The notes beneath the pieces were generated by a model. It made no database searches. It saw only the letters and a list, made by a program, of their open reading frames with translations, and was not told where the DNA came from. The position numbers were made by a program, and so were the translations under genes. Positions 1 to 8,256 of a DNA stretch of 64,000 nt are shown here, piece by piece. The stretch's first letter is position 1, and each line of letters starts with the position of its first letter. The DNA comes from Fibrella arboris (GTDB lineage: Bacteria > Bacteroidota > Bacteroidia > Cytophagales > Spirosomataceae). The stretch spans positions 248,001 through 312,000 of the forward strand of contig NZ_JBGGWE010000007.1 of the NCBI RefSeq assembly GCF_041321095.1. Reading direction: 5' to 3'.

Positions 1-456
1 GCAGTCCTGAGTGGTTCCAAAGCCTACACATTCAACGCAGCCGGAGTGCATCCACGTACGCTCAGCCGTGCGGAAGACGGCCGGGTGCTGGCAGATGCTA
101 CAGTGATTCGGCCTGATGGTCGGCCTGTAGTTGACGCCTTCCATTTTCCTCACGACTTTTTAAGTAATCTTCAGGATGTAGCCATGCCTGCTTTGGAGGG
201 CGCACTGCTGGGAACCCCAAATCCCTGGGCGAAAGCAGCTGGAGCTGGCTTGCTTCTAAACAGTACGGCTCCACCAGCTGCAGGCGTCAGACACGTTGTA
301 CCAGCACAAGATATCAATGGAAAAACGATTGGTAACCCCATAATTAGACAATGGCGCCGTTTCGCTTACCACGGAATGCCGTACCTGGTTGACTCTATGG
401 AGAAACAGAAAAAGGATGATCTCGAGACACTTGCCAGCTATATGGGTTGTCAATAG
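1..456 (+). CDS. C-terminal part of a lipase-like (toxin-type) protein, partial at left edge
   Basis: The frame is open from base 1, so only the last ~151 residues are present. The opening residues read GSKAYTFNAAGVHPRT, which resembles the stretch following the GHSLGG nucleophile elbow in lipase/phospholipase domains found at the C-termini of polymorphic toxins and type VI effectors. The nucleophile serine would lie upstream of the window. A late HGMPYLVDSME segment may carry the catalytic histidine. The protein ends in TAG at 454-456, and the next gene begins inside its 3' end. That overlap and the ankyrin lipoprotein that follows suggest an effector-immunity arrangement. The family call is from motif memory; the effector role is inference. 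Confidence 0.55.
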   Translation, partial: AVLSGSKAYTFNAAGVHPRTLSRAEDGRVLADATVIRPDGRPVVDAFHFPHDFLSNLQDVAMPALEGALLGTPNPWAKAAGAGLLLNSTAPPAAGVRHVVPAQDINGKTIGNPIIRQWRRFAYHGMPYLVDSMEKQKKDDLETLASYMGCQ

Positions 457-1405
457 ACTTTTTAAAATAGTTGTTGTCTGGCTATTGGCCAGTTTATTTA
501 CGTTGCTTGCATCATGTGCTCAACAGAGCAGAAACAAAATGGACCCCGAGCGTTATTTCGAAGGTATAGCCCTGCAACTGGCTCAGGCCATCCAGCAAAA
601 CCGGCTCGATGAGGTCGAACGCCTAGCCGGGCAAGCGGAGCTGAATCAGTTTTATCGCGAAAACATGACCCTGCTGATTTGGGCCATACTGGCCGATCGT
701 CAGGAGGCACTGGATCTACTATTAAGGGCAGGAGCAAACCCTAACCTGACAAGCGATGATGGTATTCAGCCGGTCGCACTGGCGGCAGGAGCCAAAGAAG
801 ATAACCCCAATCTGAAAGTGTTGCTTAGGCACGGGGGAGATCCCAATAGCAAAAGTCGTGGAGAACCAGCTTTGCACATTGCCTTCGATAGTGAATACTA
901 CACGAACGTTGAGTTGTTACTTAATGCGAAAGCAGACATCAATATCCGTGATGAGCATGATGATACCATTCTGATCAAAGCAGGTTATCAGGAAAAGTTC
1001 GCTCGCGCCGCTGCCCTGATTCAGCGGGGGGCAGATATAAATGCCTCTTCGGAAGGAGGGGGTATTGCCCTTGAAGTGCAACAGGCGACGCCTAAAATTG
1101 GCTCAAAAACTTACCAGGAACAGGCTCAACTCCGCCAACTGCTCATAAGCCGGGGTGTTCACTTTCCCATTTTCCATCCGTCATACAAACCCTACACGGC
1201 TTTATTGGCACGTTGGCATCAAACGCCGGAAGGACAACAGTGGAATAAGCAATTAACCGAATTAGGCCTTGATCCTACGGGCTTTGGCGCAAAATGGGTA
1301 GAGTTAGACCGGAAGGCCTGGGCTGCCTTTAAAGCGTGGATGAAAACGAACCGTATCGCCGAGCCAGGCCAGACCAAGCCCCAGTTTATCGATCCTAATG
1401 GATGA
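416..1405 (+). CDS. Ankyrin-repeat lipoprotein, possible immunity protein
   Basis: Starting at ATG 416 gives about 329 residues with a basic n-region, a hydrophobic stretch and a lipobox (LLASC) near residue 34, so it is probably exported and lipid-anchored. Ankyrin-like units follow at roughly residues 85-215 (LLLRAGANPN, LLRHGGDPN, LLLNAKADIN, LIQRGADIN). The C-terminal ~80 residues are non-repetitive and Trp-rich. The start overlaps the preceding lipase-like gene by about 40 bases, implying co-expression. Ankyrin proteins are known immunity partners of polymorphic toxins, and a periplasm-facing lipoprotein would suit a secreted lipase. An upstream TTG at 389 is an alternative start. Confidence 0.7.
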   Translation: MISRHLPAIWVVNRLFKIVVVWLLASLFTLLASCAQQSRNKMDPERYFEGIALQLAQAIQQNRLDEVERLAGQAELNQFYRENMTLLIWAILADRQEALDLLLRAGANPNLTSDDGIQPVALAAGAKEDNPNLKVLLRHGGDPNSKSRGEPALHIAFDSEYYTNVELLLNAKADINIRDEHDDTILIKAGYQEKFARAAALIQRGADINASSEGGGIALEVQQATPKIGSKTYQEQAQLRQLLISRGVHFPIFHPSYKPYTALLARWHQTPEGQQWNKQLTELGLDPTGFGAKWVELDRKAWAAFKAWMKTNRIAEPGQTKPQFIDPNG

Positions 1406-1991
1406 ACCGTTCAAGTTGCTGGCTGCTATTATCAGTCATTGATGTGGGCATACTGCTTAGTGTCTACGCCTCAGTCAGAATAAACTGGAACCTGAACTTT
1501 TCTTTGAAGGCAGCGCCCTGCAGCTGGCCCGGGCTATTCGGGCTAACGATCTGGATCAGATCACTACCCTGGCCCCTTCTGTGAAACTCAATCAGTTTTA
1601 CGAGCAGGATATGACCCTGCTGATTTGGGCCATGATGCAAAAACAGGCGGCCGCGTTTCGGTTGTTGCTTCGGTTGGGGGCCGATCCTAATCTGAAGGAT
1701 TCAGAAAACACGCAGCCTGTGGCGCTGGCTGCTGGCGTCAGCGATCAAAACAAACACCTCAAAATCCTGCTCGAAAGCGGTGGAGATCCGAACAGCTACC
1801 AGCAAAAGCGACCGGCTGTGTTGGTGGCACTCCTGAGTGACTTTTGGGATAACGTGCTCATCCTGCTCGACGCAGGATACCGCTGTCCCCTTCGTAAAAG
1901 GCGGATCAAGGATGGCTCCATCCGCTTTGGGCAAGGCAGTTGGGCTAGGGCTGACCCTAAAAATACGATGCCTAGCGCGGCAGAGCAGTAA
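1402..1991 (+). pseudogene. Degenerate tandem copy of the ankyrin lipoprotein gene
   Basis: This is a second, decayed copy of the gene just upstream. It starts at ATG 1402, overlapping the previous stop by 4 bases, with a signal-like N-terminus. Near 1470-1476 the similarity jumps to another frame: the sequence then matches copy one as NKLEPELFFEGSALQLARAI, LNQFYEQDMTLLIWAM, LLLRLGADPNL and LLESGGDPNS. Similarity stops abruptly around 1880 (after NVLILLDAG) and the frame runs into a stop at 1989-1991. So there is one frameshift inside the export signal and loss of the C-terminal half. Bases 1992-2179 hold no supportable gene. Confidence 0.7.
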
Positions 1992-2179
1992 AGAGCAAGG
2001 TGAGAGAGCCCTGACTACGGCAGTGATGAACTTCACTGTTTACCGCTTTTTGGCAAGGGCGCTACCCATACGTTGTCTTTCTTTATGAAGGCTGAAAAGG
2101 AAGCCCATGTGCATAAAAGGCCATATTTGTCTGGCGAATTAACTTACTTTAGCGCTCCGACCAACCTTGCTCAACGCGC

Positions 2180-3544
2180 ATGGACGCTACGCAACTTCTC
2201 GCCTACCTCGACGAACACGACATCCCGAAAATCAAATTCGCCTTTGCCGATATCGACGGTATCCTGCGCGGAAAAATCATCAGCCGGGAGAAATTCCGGG
2301 CTGGTTTACGTGATGGATACGGCTTCTGCGACGTTGTTTTTGGCTGGGACAGCCACGACGTAGCTTATGACAACGGCACCATAACGGGTTGGCATACGGG
2401 CTACCCCGACCGACCGGTACGCATTGACCTGGGTACGTTCCGGCAGCTACCGTGGGAGGGTGACCTGCCGTTTTTCCTGGCCGATTTCAGTGGGGGTGAT
2501 ACCGGCCGCCAGGACGTACCCGCCTGCCCGCGTTCACTGATGAAGCGGGTAGCTGCACAGGCAACGGCGATGGGGTACCGGGCCGAAATGGCGCAGGAGT
2601 TTGAGTGGTTCAATTTTCGCGAAACCCCCCAGACCGTTGAGCAGAAAGGCTTCCGAAACCTGACGCCACTGACGCCGGGCATGTTTGGGTATTCCATCCT
2701 GCGTCCGTCTATGGAAAGCAGCTTCGTCAATGATCTGTTCACTCAACTGGGCCAATTCGGCATTCCCCTTGAAGGACTACATACCGAAACCGGGCCGGGC
2801 GTCTACGAAGCCGCTATTCACCACGATTCGGCCCTGCAAGCCGCCGATAAGGCTGTTTTGTTTAAAACAGCGGTGAAAGAAATTGGCTATCGGCATGGCA
2901 TACTGGCTACATTTATGGCTAAATGGAACGCCGAACTGCCCGGATGCAGCGGCCATATTCACCAGAGCCTCTGGTCGCCGGATGAGGCGCAGAACCTGTT
3001 TTTCGATGCCGCCGCACCTGATAAGCTGAGCACGCTGGCCCGCCAATACATAGCTGGTCAATTGCACTGCCTGCCGCACATTTTGCCCATGTATGCGCCC
3101 ACGATCAATAGCTACAAACGGCTGGTCGAAGGGGCCTGGGCCCCCACTACACTAACCTGGGGATTCGATAACCGGACGGTGGCCATGCGGGTGCTGAACC
3201 ATGCCGAAAACTATACCCGTGTGGAAATGCGTGTGCCAGGTTCCGACACCAATCCGTACCTGGCTATGGGGGCGGCCCTGGCGTCGGGTTTATACGGTAT
3301 TCGGCATGGCCTTTCGCTCGATGTGCCGGCTACCACGGGTAACGGCTACGAGAACGAAACCAACGGCCGCCTGGCACCAAACCTTCGCGAGGCAACGTAC
3401 CTGATGCGCGACTCGGCCATTGCCGCTGAACTTTTCGGAGAGGGCTTTGTTACACATTTCTGCCAAACCCGCGACTGGGAATACCGGCAGTATGCCCGTC
3501 AGGTAAGCGACTGGGAATTGAAACGCTATTTTGAACTCATTTGA
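2180..3544 (+). CDS. Glutamine synthetase family enzyme (gamma-glutamyl-amine ligase-like)
   Basis: A 454-residue member of the glutamine synthetase fold. Visible family landmarks are an N-terminal beta-grasp-like part (FAFADIDGILRGK, ~21-33), the metal-binding E-x-E (QEFEWF, ~139-144), ETGPGVYE (~203-210), the substrate loop SGHIHQSLW (~258-266), NSYKRL.GAWAPTTLTWG (~311-330) and NRTVAMRV (~333-340). It is somewhat divergent (GPGVYE in place of the usual GPGQ-type motif), so it could ligate glutamate to an amine other than ammonia, as PuuA or FluG-type enzymes do. The cytosolic kinase-fold protein downstream is probably co-transcribed. The substrate is not determinable from sequence. Confidence 0.85.
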   Translation: MDATQLLAYLDEHDIPKIKFAFADIDGILRGKIISREKFRAGLRDGYGFCDVVFGWDSHDVAYDNGTITGWHTGYPDRPVRIDLGTFRQLPWEGDLPFFLADFSGGDTGRQDVPACPRSLMKRVAAQATAMGYRAEMAQEFEWFNFRETPQTVEQKGFRNLTPLTPGMFGYSILRPSMESSFVNDLFTQLGQFGIPLEGLHTETGPGVYEAAIHHDSALQAADKAVLFKTAVKEIGYRHGILATFMAKWNAELPGCSGHIHQSLWSPDEAQNLFFDAAAPDKLSTLARQYIAGQLHCLPHILPMYAPTINSYKRLVEGAWAPTTLTWGFDNRTVAMRVLNHAENYTRVEMRVPGSDTNPYLAMGAALASGLYGIRHGLSLDVPATTGNGYENETNGRLAPNLREATYLMRDSAIAAELFGEGFVTHFCQTRDWEYRQYARQVSDWELKRYFELI

Positions 3545-3548
3545 AAAG

Positions 3549-3632
3549 AGTTTACTGTTTACAGGTTGCTGTTTACTGTTGCGCTGTAGGTGAGCGGAGC
3601 AACAGTAAGCAGCAACCTGTAAACAGTAAACT
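3549..3632. repeat. Long inverted repeat, 34-bp arms
   Basis: Arms 3549-3582 and 3599-3632 are complementary over 34 bases with one mismatch and a 16-base loop. The repeat fills the gap between two genes in the same direction and has no U-tract. Its outer 14 bases, AGTTTACTGTTTAC, recur in the arms of the inverted repeat at 55083-55181. Confidence 0.9.
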
Positions 3633-3638
3633 GACCTT

Positions 3639-4679
3639 ATGCGCCTCATTGATTATCCTTCTATAATTCGCCAGGCCTGGGCGGCGTTTGACCCCAGTCA
3701 GACGGTGCAGACCGTGGAAGACATCAGTGCCAAAGTGTCTACGAATCACGTCTTCCGAATAACGCTCGATTCGGGCGACCGCGTGATTGCCAAATTATCC
3801 TACTTCGGCAAATTCGAGCATTTTAAAGAAGATCATCGCATCATTCATGCGCTGGCCAACAACCTGTTATACCCTTTCGAGAATGTGCTGGCCAAGTCAC
3901 TGATGAAGAACGGACAGGTCTTCGTGTACCGTCATCAGAGCGAAGCGGTCGACGCGTGGGTGGTTTTCTACAACCCGATACGTACCCAGGAGCGAATGCC
4001 CCGCCGCCTCGACGAAACGCACATTCGTAAGCTGGGCACCGAGATTGCCCGCTTTCATCTGGCTTGTGCGCGGGCGTCGTCGGTACTGCCGAAGTATTCA
4101 AAAACGCTTCGGTCTGATGTGCAGGGATTACTCGATCTGCTGGATACCGACGCCGGTAAGTTTGAGCACCGCATGCACGAAGATACCCTGCGGAAACAGT
4201 GCCAGTTGTTCCTGGAAAACAGAAAGAAGCTGGTTGACAAGACCGTTGAAACCATGCCCGTTTTCGTTGACTGGAACATCGGGAATTTCTCGGTGACAGA
4301 CGAGCAGAAACTGTTTTCCCGCTGGGATTATGACTGGTTCAGGATCAGTTACCGGGTCATGGATTTCTACTTTTTTAGCCGCGTTTGCTCTGATGCGGGC
4401 GATCGAACGGTATTTTCGTACTACATTGGCCCGTTGGCCGAAGAACGCTTTGGCTGGTTTCTGGAAGAATACCACAAGGTGTATCCCCTGACCGAGCGTG
4501 AAATCCGCTTTCTGCCCGAAGCATACCGGTTCTTCATTCTGAACTACGTGATCAAGTACGGTCGATACTTCTTCCACCGCACCTACGCCACTAAACTGCA
4601 ACGCGAAGCCTACGATATCTATTTTCCCTCCATCGACACCTTCGACGTAACGCCGATTCTGACGCGGCTGGGACTTTAA
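3639..4679 (+). CDS. Aminoglycoside phosphotransferase/homoserine kinase-like protein
   Basis: A 346-residue cytosolic protein with the layout of the APH/choline-kinase fold. An N-lobe strand carries VIAKLSYFG (~50-58, candidate ATP lysine). The catalytic loop reads VFVDWNIGNF (~207-216), and a DFG-like site reads RWDYDWFR (~226-233). The catalytic-loop His common in this family is absent, with DWN in its place. It follows the glutamine-synthetase-like gene in the same direction, separated only by a long inverted repeat, which suggests related metabolism of an amine or amino-alcohol substrate. A small-molecule kinase role is inferred from the fold. Confidence 0.65.
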   Translation: MRLIDYPSIIRQAWAAFDPSQTVQTVEDISAKVSTNHVFRITLDSGDRVIAKLSYFGKFEHFKEDHRIIHALANNLLYPFENVLAKSLMKNGQVFVYRHQSEAVDAWVVFYNPIRTQERMPRRLDETHIRKLGTEIARFHLACARASSVLPKYSKTLRSDVQGLLDLLDTDAGKFEHRMHEDTLRKQCQLFLENRKKLVDKTVETMPVFVDWNIGNFSVTDEQKLFSRWDYDWFRISYRVMDFYFFSRVCSDAGDRTVFSYYIGPLAEERFGWFLEEYHKVYPLTEREIRFLPEAYRFFILNYVIKYGRYFFHRTYATKLQREAYDIYFPSIDTFDVTPILTRLGL

Positions 4680-4695
4680 AAGACATATGGGGAAG

Positions 4696-5562
4696 TTAGT
4701 TAAATGATTCCAACACTACTTGAATCATAGGGTTGTGAATGTTTCCGTTGGGTAGTTTATAAAAATTGCATTTTGACCACTCTCCTGTATTTGTTCTCAT
4801 AGAAGACATTACTTCTCGGCCGGATTTACTCATTCCTAAAGCTATTCCATAACATCTACCATCAGAATAGGATAATTGCTCGGTAGGATCATCTGAATAT
4901 AACCATTCTATAGAAACATGATATTTTTGATTATCTGGTATTTTTATTTGGTAAGATGTTAGGTCTATCAGTGTCCAACTATTTGCTTTGTAAGCCTTAA
5001 ATATTATATTATTGTTTGATAAAACTTGGTAGGGTAAATCGTTTTTATCTGTATAAACTCTTATTCTAAAAGGTGAATCATATTTTACCTCATTTGTAAT
5101 GTAAACCAGAACCTTTTGAATATAACTATTTGGTCGATCACATTCAGGAAGTTGATAGCTTAATTCTAAATTAGTTTCCATACAGTTCTTGAACGATCCA
5201 GTTGACCTTTTGTTAATATTGCCATAAACGGTTATATCGGGCCTACCTCTTTTTACTTGAATTGGATTAAGCTGTAAGGTGTCTTCGTCTAAAGAAATTC
5301 TGATATTAGCCTGATTGCCAATAAATCTCTTTTTCTTATAACCTATTGCTGATACAATCAGTGTATCTAATCCGTCAGTACTTTTGAAAGAAAAATACCC
5401 GTTTGTATCAGAATTTACTCCATGTTTTCTTTGGACGTCCGTTATTGTAGCAAACCTAATAGGCTTGGCATACTTGTCGATTATAATGCCAGTTGTTATA
5501 CGTTGACATAAACAGTTATAACTAACGCTGAGAATAATAATGATGGAATAAATTAGTTTCAT
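4696..5562 (-). CDS. Secreted protein with carboxypeptidase-regulatory-like domain
   Basis: 288 residues with a Sec signal peptide ending near CLCQ (~20). Residues ~21-95 match the carboxypeptidase-regulatory-like beta-sandwich common in Bacteroidota exported proteins (GIIIDKYAKPIRFATI, DTNGYFSFK, VSAIGYKKK). The remaining ~190 residues are unrecognised; a late YHVSIEWLYSD segment suggests a second beta-sandwich. Codons are strikingly AT-rich compared with neighbours on both sides, as in the small gene upstream, suggesting joint acquisition by transfer. Function unknown. Confidence 0.75.
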   Translation of the reverse strand: MKLIYSIIIILSVSYNCLCQRITTGIIIDKYAKPIRFATITDVQRKHGVNSDTNGYFSFKSTDGLDTLIVSAIGYKKKRFIGNQANIRISLDEDTLQLNPIQVKRGRPDITVYGNINKRSTGSFKNCMETNLELSYQLPECDRPNSYIQKVLVYITNEVKYDSPFRIRVYTDKNDLPYQVLSNNNIIFKAYKANSWTLIDLTSYQIKIPDNQKYHVSIEWLYSDDPTEQLSYSDGRCYGIALGMSKSGREVMSSMRTNTGEWSKCNFYKLPNGNIHNPMIQVVLESFN

Positions 5563-5571
5563 TTTTTAGTA

Positions 5572-5615
5572 AAATCTGTGCAGATAAGTAATCTAATGCT
5601 TGTCCACACAGATTT
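5572..5615 (-). terminator. Stem-loop between the two AT-rich genes
   Basis: Arms AAATCTGTG (5572-5580) and CACAGATTT (5607-5615) flank a 26-base loop. Read on the minus strand, T-rich sequence follows. It could end transcription of the small secreted gene at 5624-5905. Confidence 0.45.
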
Positions 5616-5623
5616 GTTAGTAA

Positions 5624-5905
5624 TTAGAAAGCTTTACCAGGACCACAAGGTTTATCAACTTCCCATGTGTTTGTAGTACCCACAGGAATCCAGAGACGGT
5701 ACTTCGTGCAAGTCGTGTAACTTGCACACTGTCCTTCGTTCACGATACTTCCTTGGATGATAGTAGTACATTCCGATCCCCAGAACTTCACGAATAACTC
5801 AAAATCGTCTGGAGTGCTAGATCCCGTTGTGTCAGCTTGTGCTGAACCTACTACGAATAAAAGAAGTAATAGTACCCTTTTTTCCAATACGGATATCTTT
5901 TTCAT
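5624..5905 (-). CDS. Small secreted cysteine-containing protein
   Basis: 93 residues: a signal peptide (KRVLLLLLFVVGSAQA, ~9-24) followed by a ~68-residue mature part with four cysteines (SECTT, GQCASYTTC, DKPCGPG) that could form two disulfides outside the cytoplasm. AT-rich like the gene downstream. Its start codon ATG (5905-5903) lies inside one arm of a 31-bp perfect inverted repeat, so on the mRNA the initiation site would be base-paired. No family recognised. Confidence 0.65.
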   Translation of the reverse strand: MKKISVLEKRVLLLLLFVVGSAQADTTGSSTPDDFELFVKFWGSECTTIIQGSIVNEGQCASYTTCTKYRLWIPVGTTNTWEVDKPCGPGKAF

Positions 5906-5965
5906 ACTTAAAGAGATTTGGTGAGCTATAAAAATAGCTCACCAAATCTCTTTAAGTATGAAAAA
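5898..5965. repeat. Perfect 31-bp inverted repeat covering a start codon
   Basis: Arms 5898-5928 and 5935-5965 are exactly complementary over 31 bases around a 6-base loop (TAAAAA). The left arm contains the start codon and the following lysine codons of the minus-strand gene ending at 5905; the right arm is an inverted copy of that gene start. It lies between divergently transcribed genes. Confidence 0.95.
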
Positions 5966-6014
5966 ATAGAAAAATTTTATTTGTAATCGTGATTGCATTT
6001 TAGAAACGCATACT

Positions 6015-6854
6015 ATGACTCCATTCGCCGACCTGATTGACCAGTATAAAGCCGTTTTCTTCGATGCGTATGGCGTGTTGAAAAACGCACATGGGCTGAT
6101 TCCCGGTGTTGACAGAACCATTAACGCGCTGATTCAGACAGAGAAGCCATTTTACGTACTGACCAACGATGCGTCGCGTAGTCCGGAGCAACTGGCCGAC
6201 TCTTATACCCGGCTAGGTTTGCCGCTGGTCACTGCCGACCGGATCGTATCGTCGGGGATGCTGGCGCGAGAGTATCTGCAACTGAAGGTGAGTCACGGCA
6301 CGGTGGCCTATCTGGGTACCGACACCTCGGCTCACTATATCGAAAATGCCGATTTGCATGCTCTGCCGATCCGTGACGTAGACCTGAACGATGCTGCTGA
6401 TATCACGGCCCTGGTATTACTCGATGATGAAGGCTTCGATTGGAATACCGATCTGAATAAAACCGTGAACCTGTTACGGCTGCGGAATATTCCGGTGATC
6501 GTAGCCAATACCGACGCCACGTACCCTGTGTCGGGAAACCGGGTAGCCGTGGCCATCGGTGCCGTGGCCGATATGCTGGAGCGCATTGTGGGGAAACAGT
6601 TTATCCGCTTCGGGAAGCCTGATGCCCAGTTGTTCATGTTTGCCTATGACCTCCTGCGCGAAAAGATGACGATTGGCAAGAACGAGATCCTGATGGTGGG
6701 CGATACGCTGAAAAGCGATATCCTTGGCGGCAATAAATTCGGCTTCGACACGGCCCTCGTATTGACCGGTAATACGCCCGCCGAAGATGTAGACCTGCGC
6801 ATCAAAGCCACGGGCATCATTCCCACTTACGTCTGCGAATCAGCGGCGGTGTAG
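6015..6854 (+). CDS. HAD superfamily (subclass IIA, NagD-like) phosphatase
   Basis: 279 residues. HAD motif I is FFDAYGVL (~15-22), motif II VLTND (~48-52), a lysine-containing GKPDAQLF (~199-206) and motif IV VGDTLKSDILGG (~227-238), with a IIA-type cap between motifs II and III. The acid/base aspartate two residues after the nucleophile is replaced by tyrosine (D-A-Y-G). Substitution at this site is known in one HAD-IIA subgroup, so the catalytic cycle may differ. The protein is cytosolic and probably acts on a small phosphorylated metabolite, which cannot be named. Confidence 0.8.
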   Translation: MTPFADLIDQYKAVFFDAYGVLKNAHGLIPGVDRTINALIQTEKPFYVLTNDASRSPEQLADSYTRLGLPLVTADRIVSSGMLAREYLQLKVSHGTVAYLGTDTSAHYIENADLHALPIRDVDLNDAADITALVLLDDEGFDWNTDLNKTVNLLRLRNIPVIVANTDATYPVSGNRVAVAIGAVADMLERIVGKQFIRFGKPDAQLFMFAYDLLREKMTIGKNEILMVGDTLKSDILGGNKFGFDTALVLTGNTPAEDVDLRIKATGIIPTYVCESAAV

Positions 6855-6919
6855 TACGTAACGCGTAGCCGTATCCCCAGCCGTTTCGCCAATCCAGGCG
6901 GCTAACTCCCCCAGTCCCC

Positions 6920-7621
6920 ATGACAGATACCGGTCAGCTACACCACGAAGAGCATCTACAGAGCTCCGCTTTCATTTCCGACATCGTCATCGGCATGGCC
7001 GATGGGCTCACCGTACCTTTTGCGCTGGCAGCGGGTTTAAGTGGGGCCGTGGCCAGTTCGTCGCTGGTTGTTACGGCGGGTATTGCCGAGATCGTGGCCG
7101 GGTCTATTGCAATGGGGCTGGGTGGGTACCTGGCCGGCCGCACCGAAGCCGACCACTACGAATCGGAACGACGGCGCGAGGTAGAGGAGGTAGAACGGGT
7201 ACCCGAGCGCGAAAAGCAGGAGGTACGTGATGTATTTGCCGAAATGGGGCTGAGCGTCGATGTGCAGAACGTTATTGCCGATGAACTGGCGAAAGACAAA
7301 ACCAAGTGGGTCGACTTCATGATGAAGTATGAACTGGGTCTTGATGAACCCGATCCAAACCGGGCCACAAAAAGCGCATTGACCATCGGGGCATCGTATG
7401 CGGCCGGCGGGCTGGTTCCATTACTGCCTTATTTCCTGATCAATGCGCCCCATCAGGCCTTGCTGTATTCCTGTGGCGTCACCCTGATCTGTCTGTTCGT
7501 GTTTGGCTACTTTAAAAGCAAAGTAACGGGGCAGCCCCCGTTTAGCGGAGCCATAAAAGTGATGCTGATCGGTGCGCTCGCTGCCACCGCTGCCTTTGGC
7601 GTAGCCCGGTTGTTTGGGTAG
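6920..7621 (+). CDS. VIT1/CCC1-family iron/manganese transporter
   Basis: 233 residues. The N-terminus carries the family hallmark ISDIVIGMADGLTVPFAL (~19-36) in the first membrane helix, then a second helix ending in MGLGGYLAGRTE. A charged cytosolic helical domain (~80-150, Glu/Arg-rich, candidate metal site) and three further helices (~155-233) follow. This is the usual five-helix layout. Such proteins move Fe2+ or Mn2+ out of the cytoplasm in exchange for protons. Confidence 0.9.
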   Translation: MTDTGQLHHEEHLQSSAFISDIVIGMADGLTVPFALAAGLSGAVASSSLVVTAGIAEIVAGSIAMGLGGYLAGRTEADHYESERRREVEEVERVPEREKQEVRDVFAEMGLSVDVQNVIADELAKDKTKWVDFMMKYELGLDEPDPNRATKSALTIGASYAAGGLVPLLPYFLINAPHQALLYSCGVTLICLFVFGYFKSKVTGQPPFSGAIKVMLIGALAATAAFGVARLFG

Positions 7622-7626
7622 TGCGG

Positions 7627-8199
7627 TTATCTGGTGAACGTAATGGTTAGGTTTAGCTCCTGAAGCGTATCGAAAGTGTCGGTACTGCCGTTTAACACCG
7701 ACGAAAATCCGTCTGAATCGGCCGAGCTGCGGGTGGCCTGTTCTTTGTTCATGGTCCAGGTCATGGTGTTTCCGCTGAGCCGAACCGTAAAGTAGCCTAC
7801 GTTGCGGGCGGTTGAAGAGCCTTTTCGTAAGGTCAATTCACTCCCCGAAACCGATGTATACCAACTGTAGGTGCTGGTGCCAAACAAATCAGCTGGGTCG
7901 AGCATCAGCTTCGATGGCGGTGCCAGGAAATTAACAAAATCACTGGCGGTGCCAGTACGGGTTTGGTCAGTTGTTTCCACCTTGCCGCTTCTGGTGGCCT
8001 TGATGTAGACTTTGGCCGTCTTCAGTTGCCAGTTGCCCGTGAGTGTTTCTTTGGTGACGGCTGGAGCAGGGTCGGGGTCTTCACTGGCTTTTTTGCAGCC
8101 AGTCAGGCTACTTAGAATCACCAGAAAAGTAACAAGCAGCGCCTGTACTGGTCGGGAATAGAGCGGAGAATGCATAGGGTGATTGATAATGGTGTGCAT
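7627..8199 (-). CDS. Lipocalin-like lipoprotein
   Basis: 190 residues with a lipoprotein signal (LVILSSLTGC; Cys ~35 from the first ATG). ATG 8175 gives a more typical 27-residue signal and may be the true start. The mature protein begins with a Pro/Asp linker, then LTGNWQLKTAKVYI, typical of the lipocalin-like lipoproteins common in Bacteroidota, and is rich in Ser/Thr beta strands. It probably sits on an outer-membrane face. Ligand unknown. Confidence 0.7.
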   Translation of the reverse strand: MHTIINHPMHSPLYSRPVQALLVTFLVILSSLTGCKKASEDPDPAPAVTKETLTGNWQLKTAKVYIKATRSGKVETTDQTRTGTASDFVNFLAPPSKLMLDPADLFGTSTYSWYTSVSGSELTLRKGSSTARNVGYFTVRLSGNTMTWTMNKEQATRSSADSDGFSSVLNGSTDTFDTLQELNLTITFTR

Positions 8200-8256
8200 A
8201 GATATAAGAAGGAGCCAGCCGGCAAAAGGGCACGTCGGTCAACGGAGATGGATCGG

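Noticed and set aside
1992..2179. Continuation of the second ankyrin copy
   Set aside because: No frame in this stretch aligns with the C-terminal half of copy one.
2073..2363. 96-codon frame overlapping the glutamine-synthetase-like start
   Set aside because: Overlaps the well-supported gene in another frame and shows no protein features.
5898..5965. Interpretation as ordinary terminator
   Set aside because: It lies between divergent genes and covers a start codon, so neither gene ends there.
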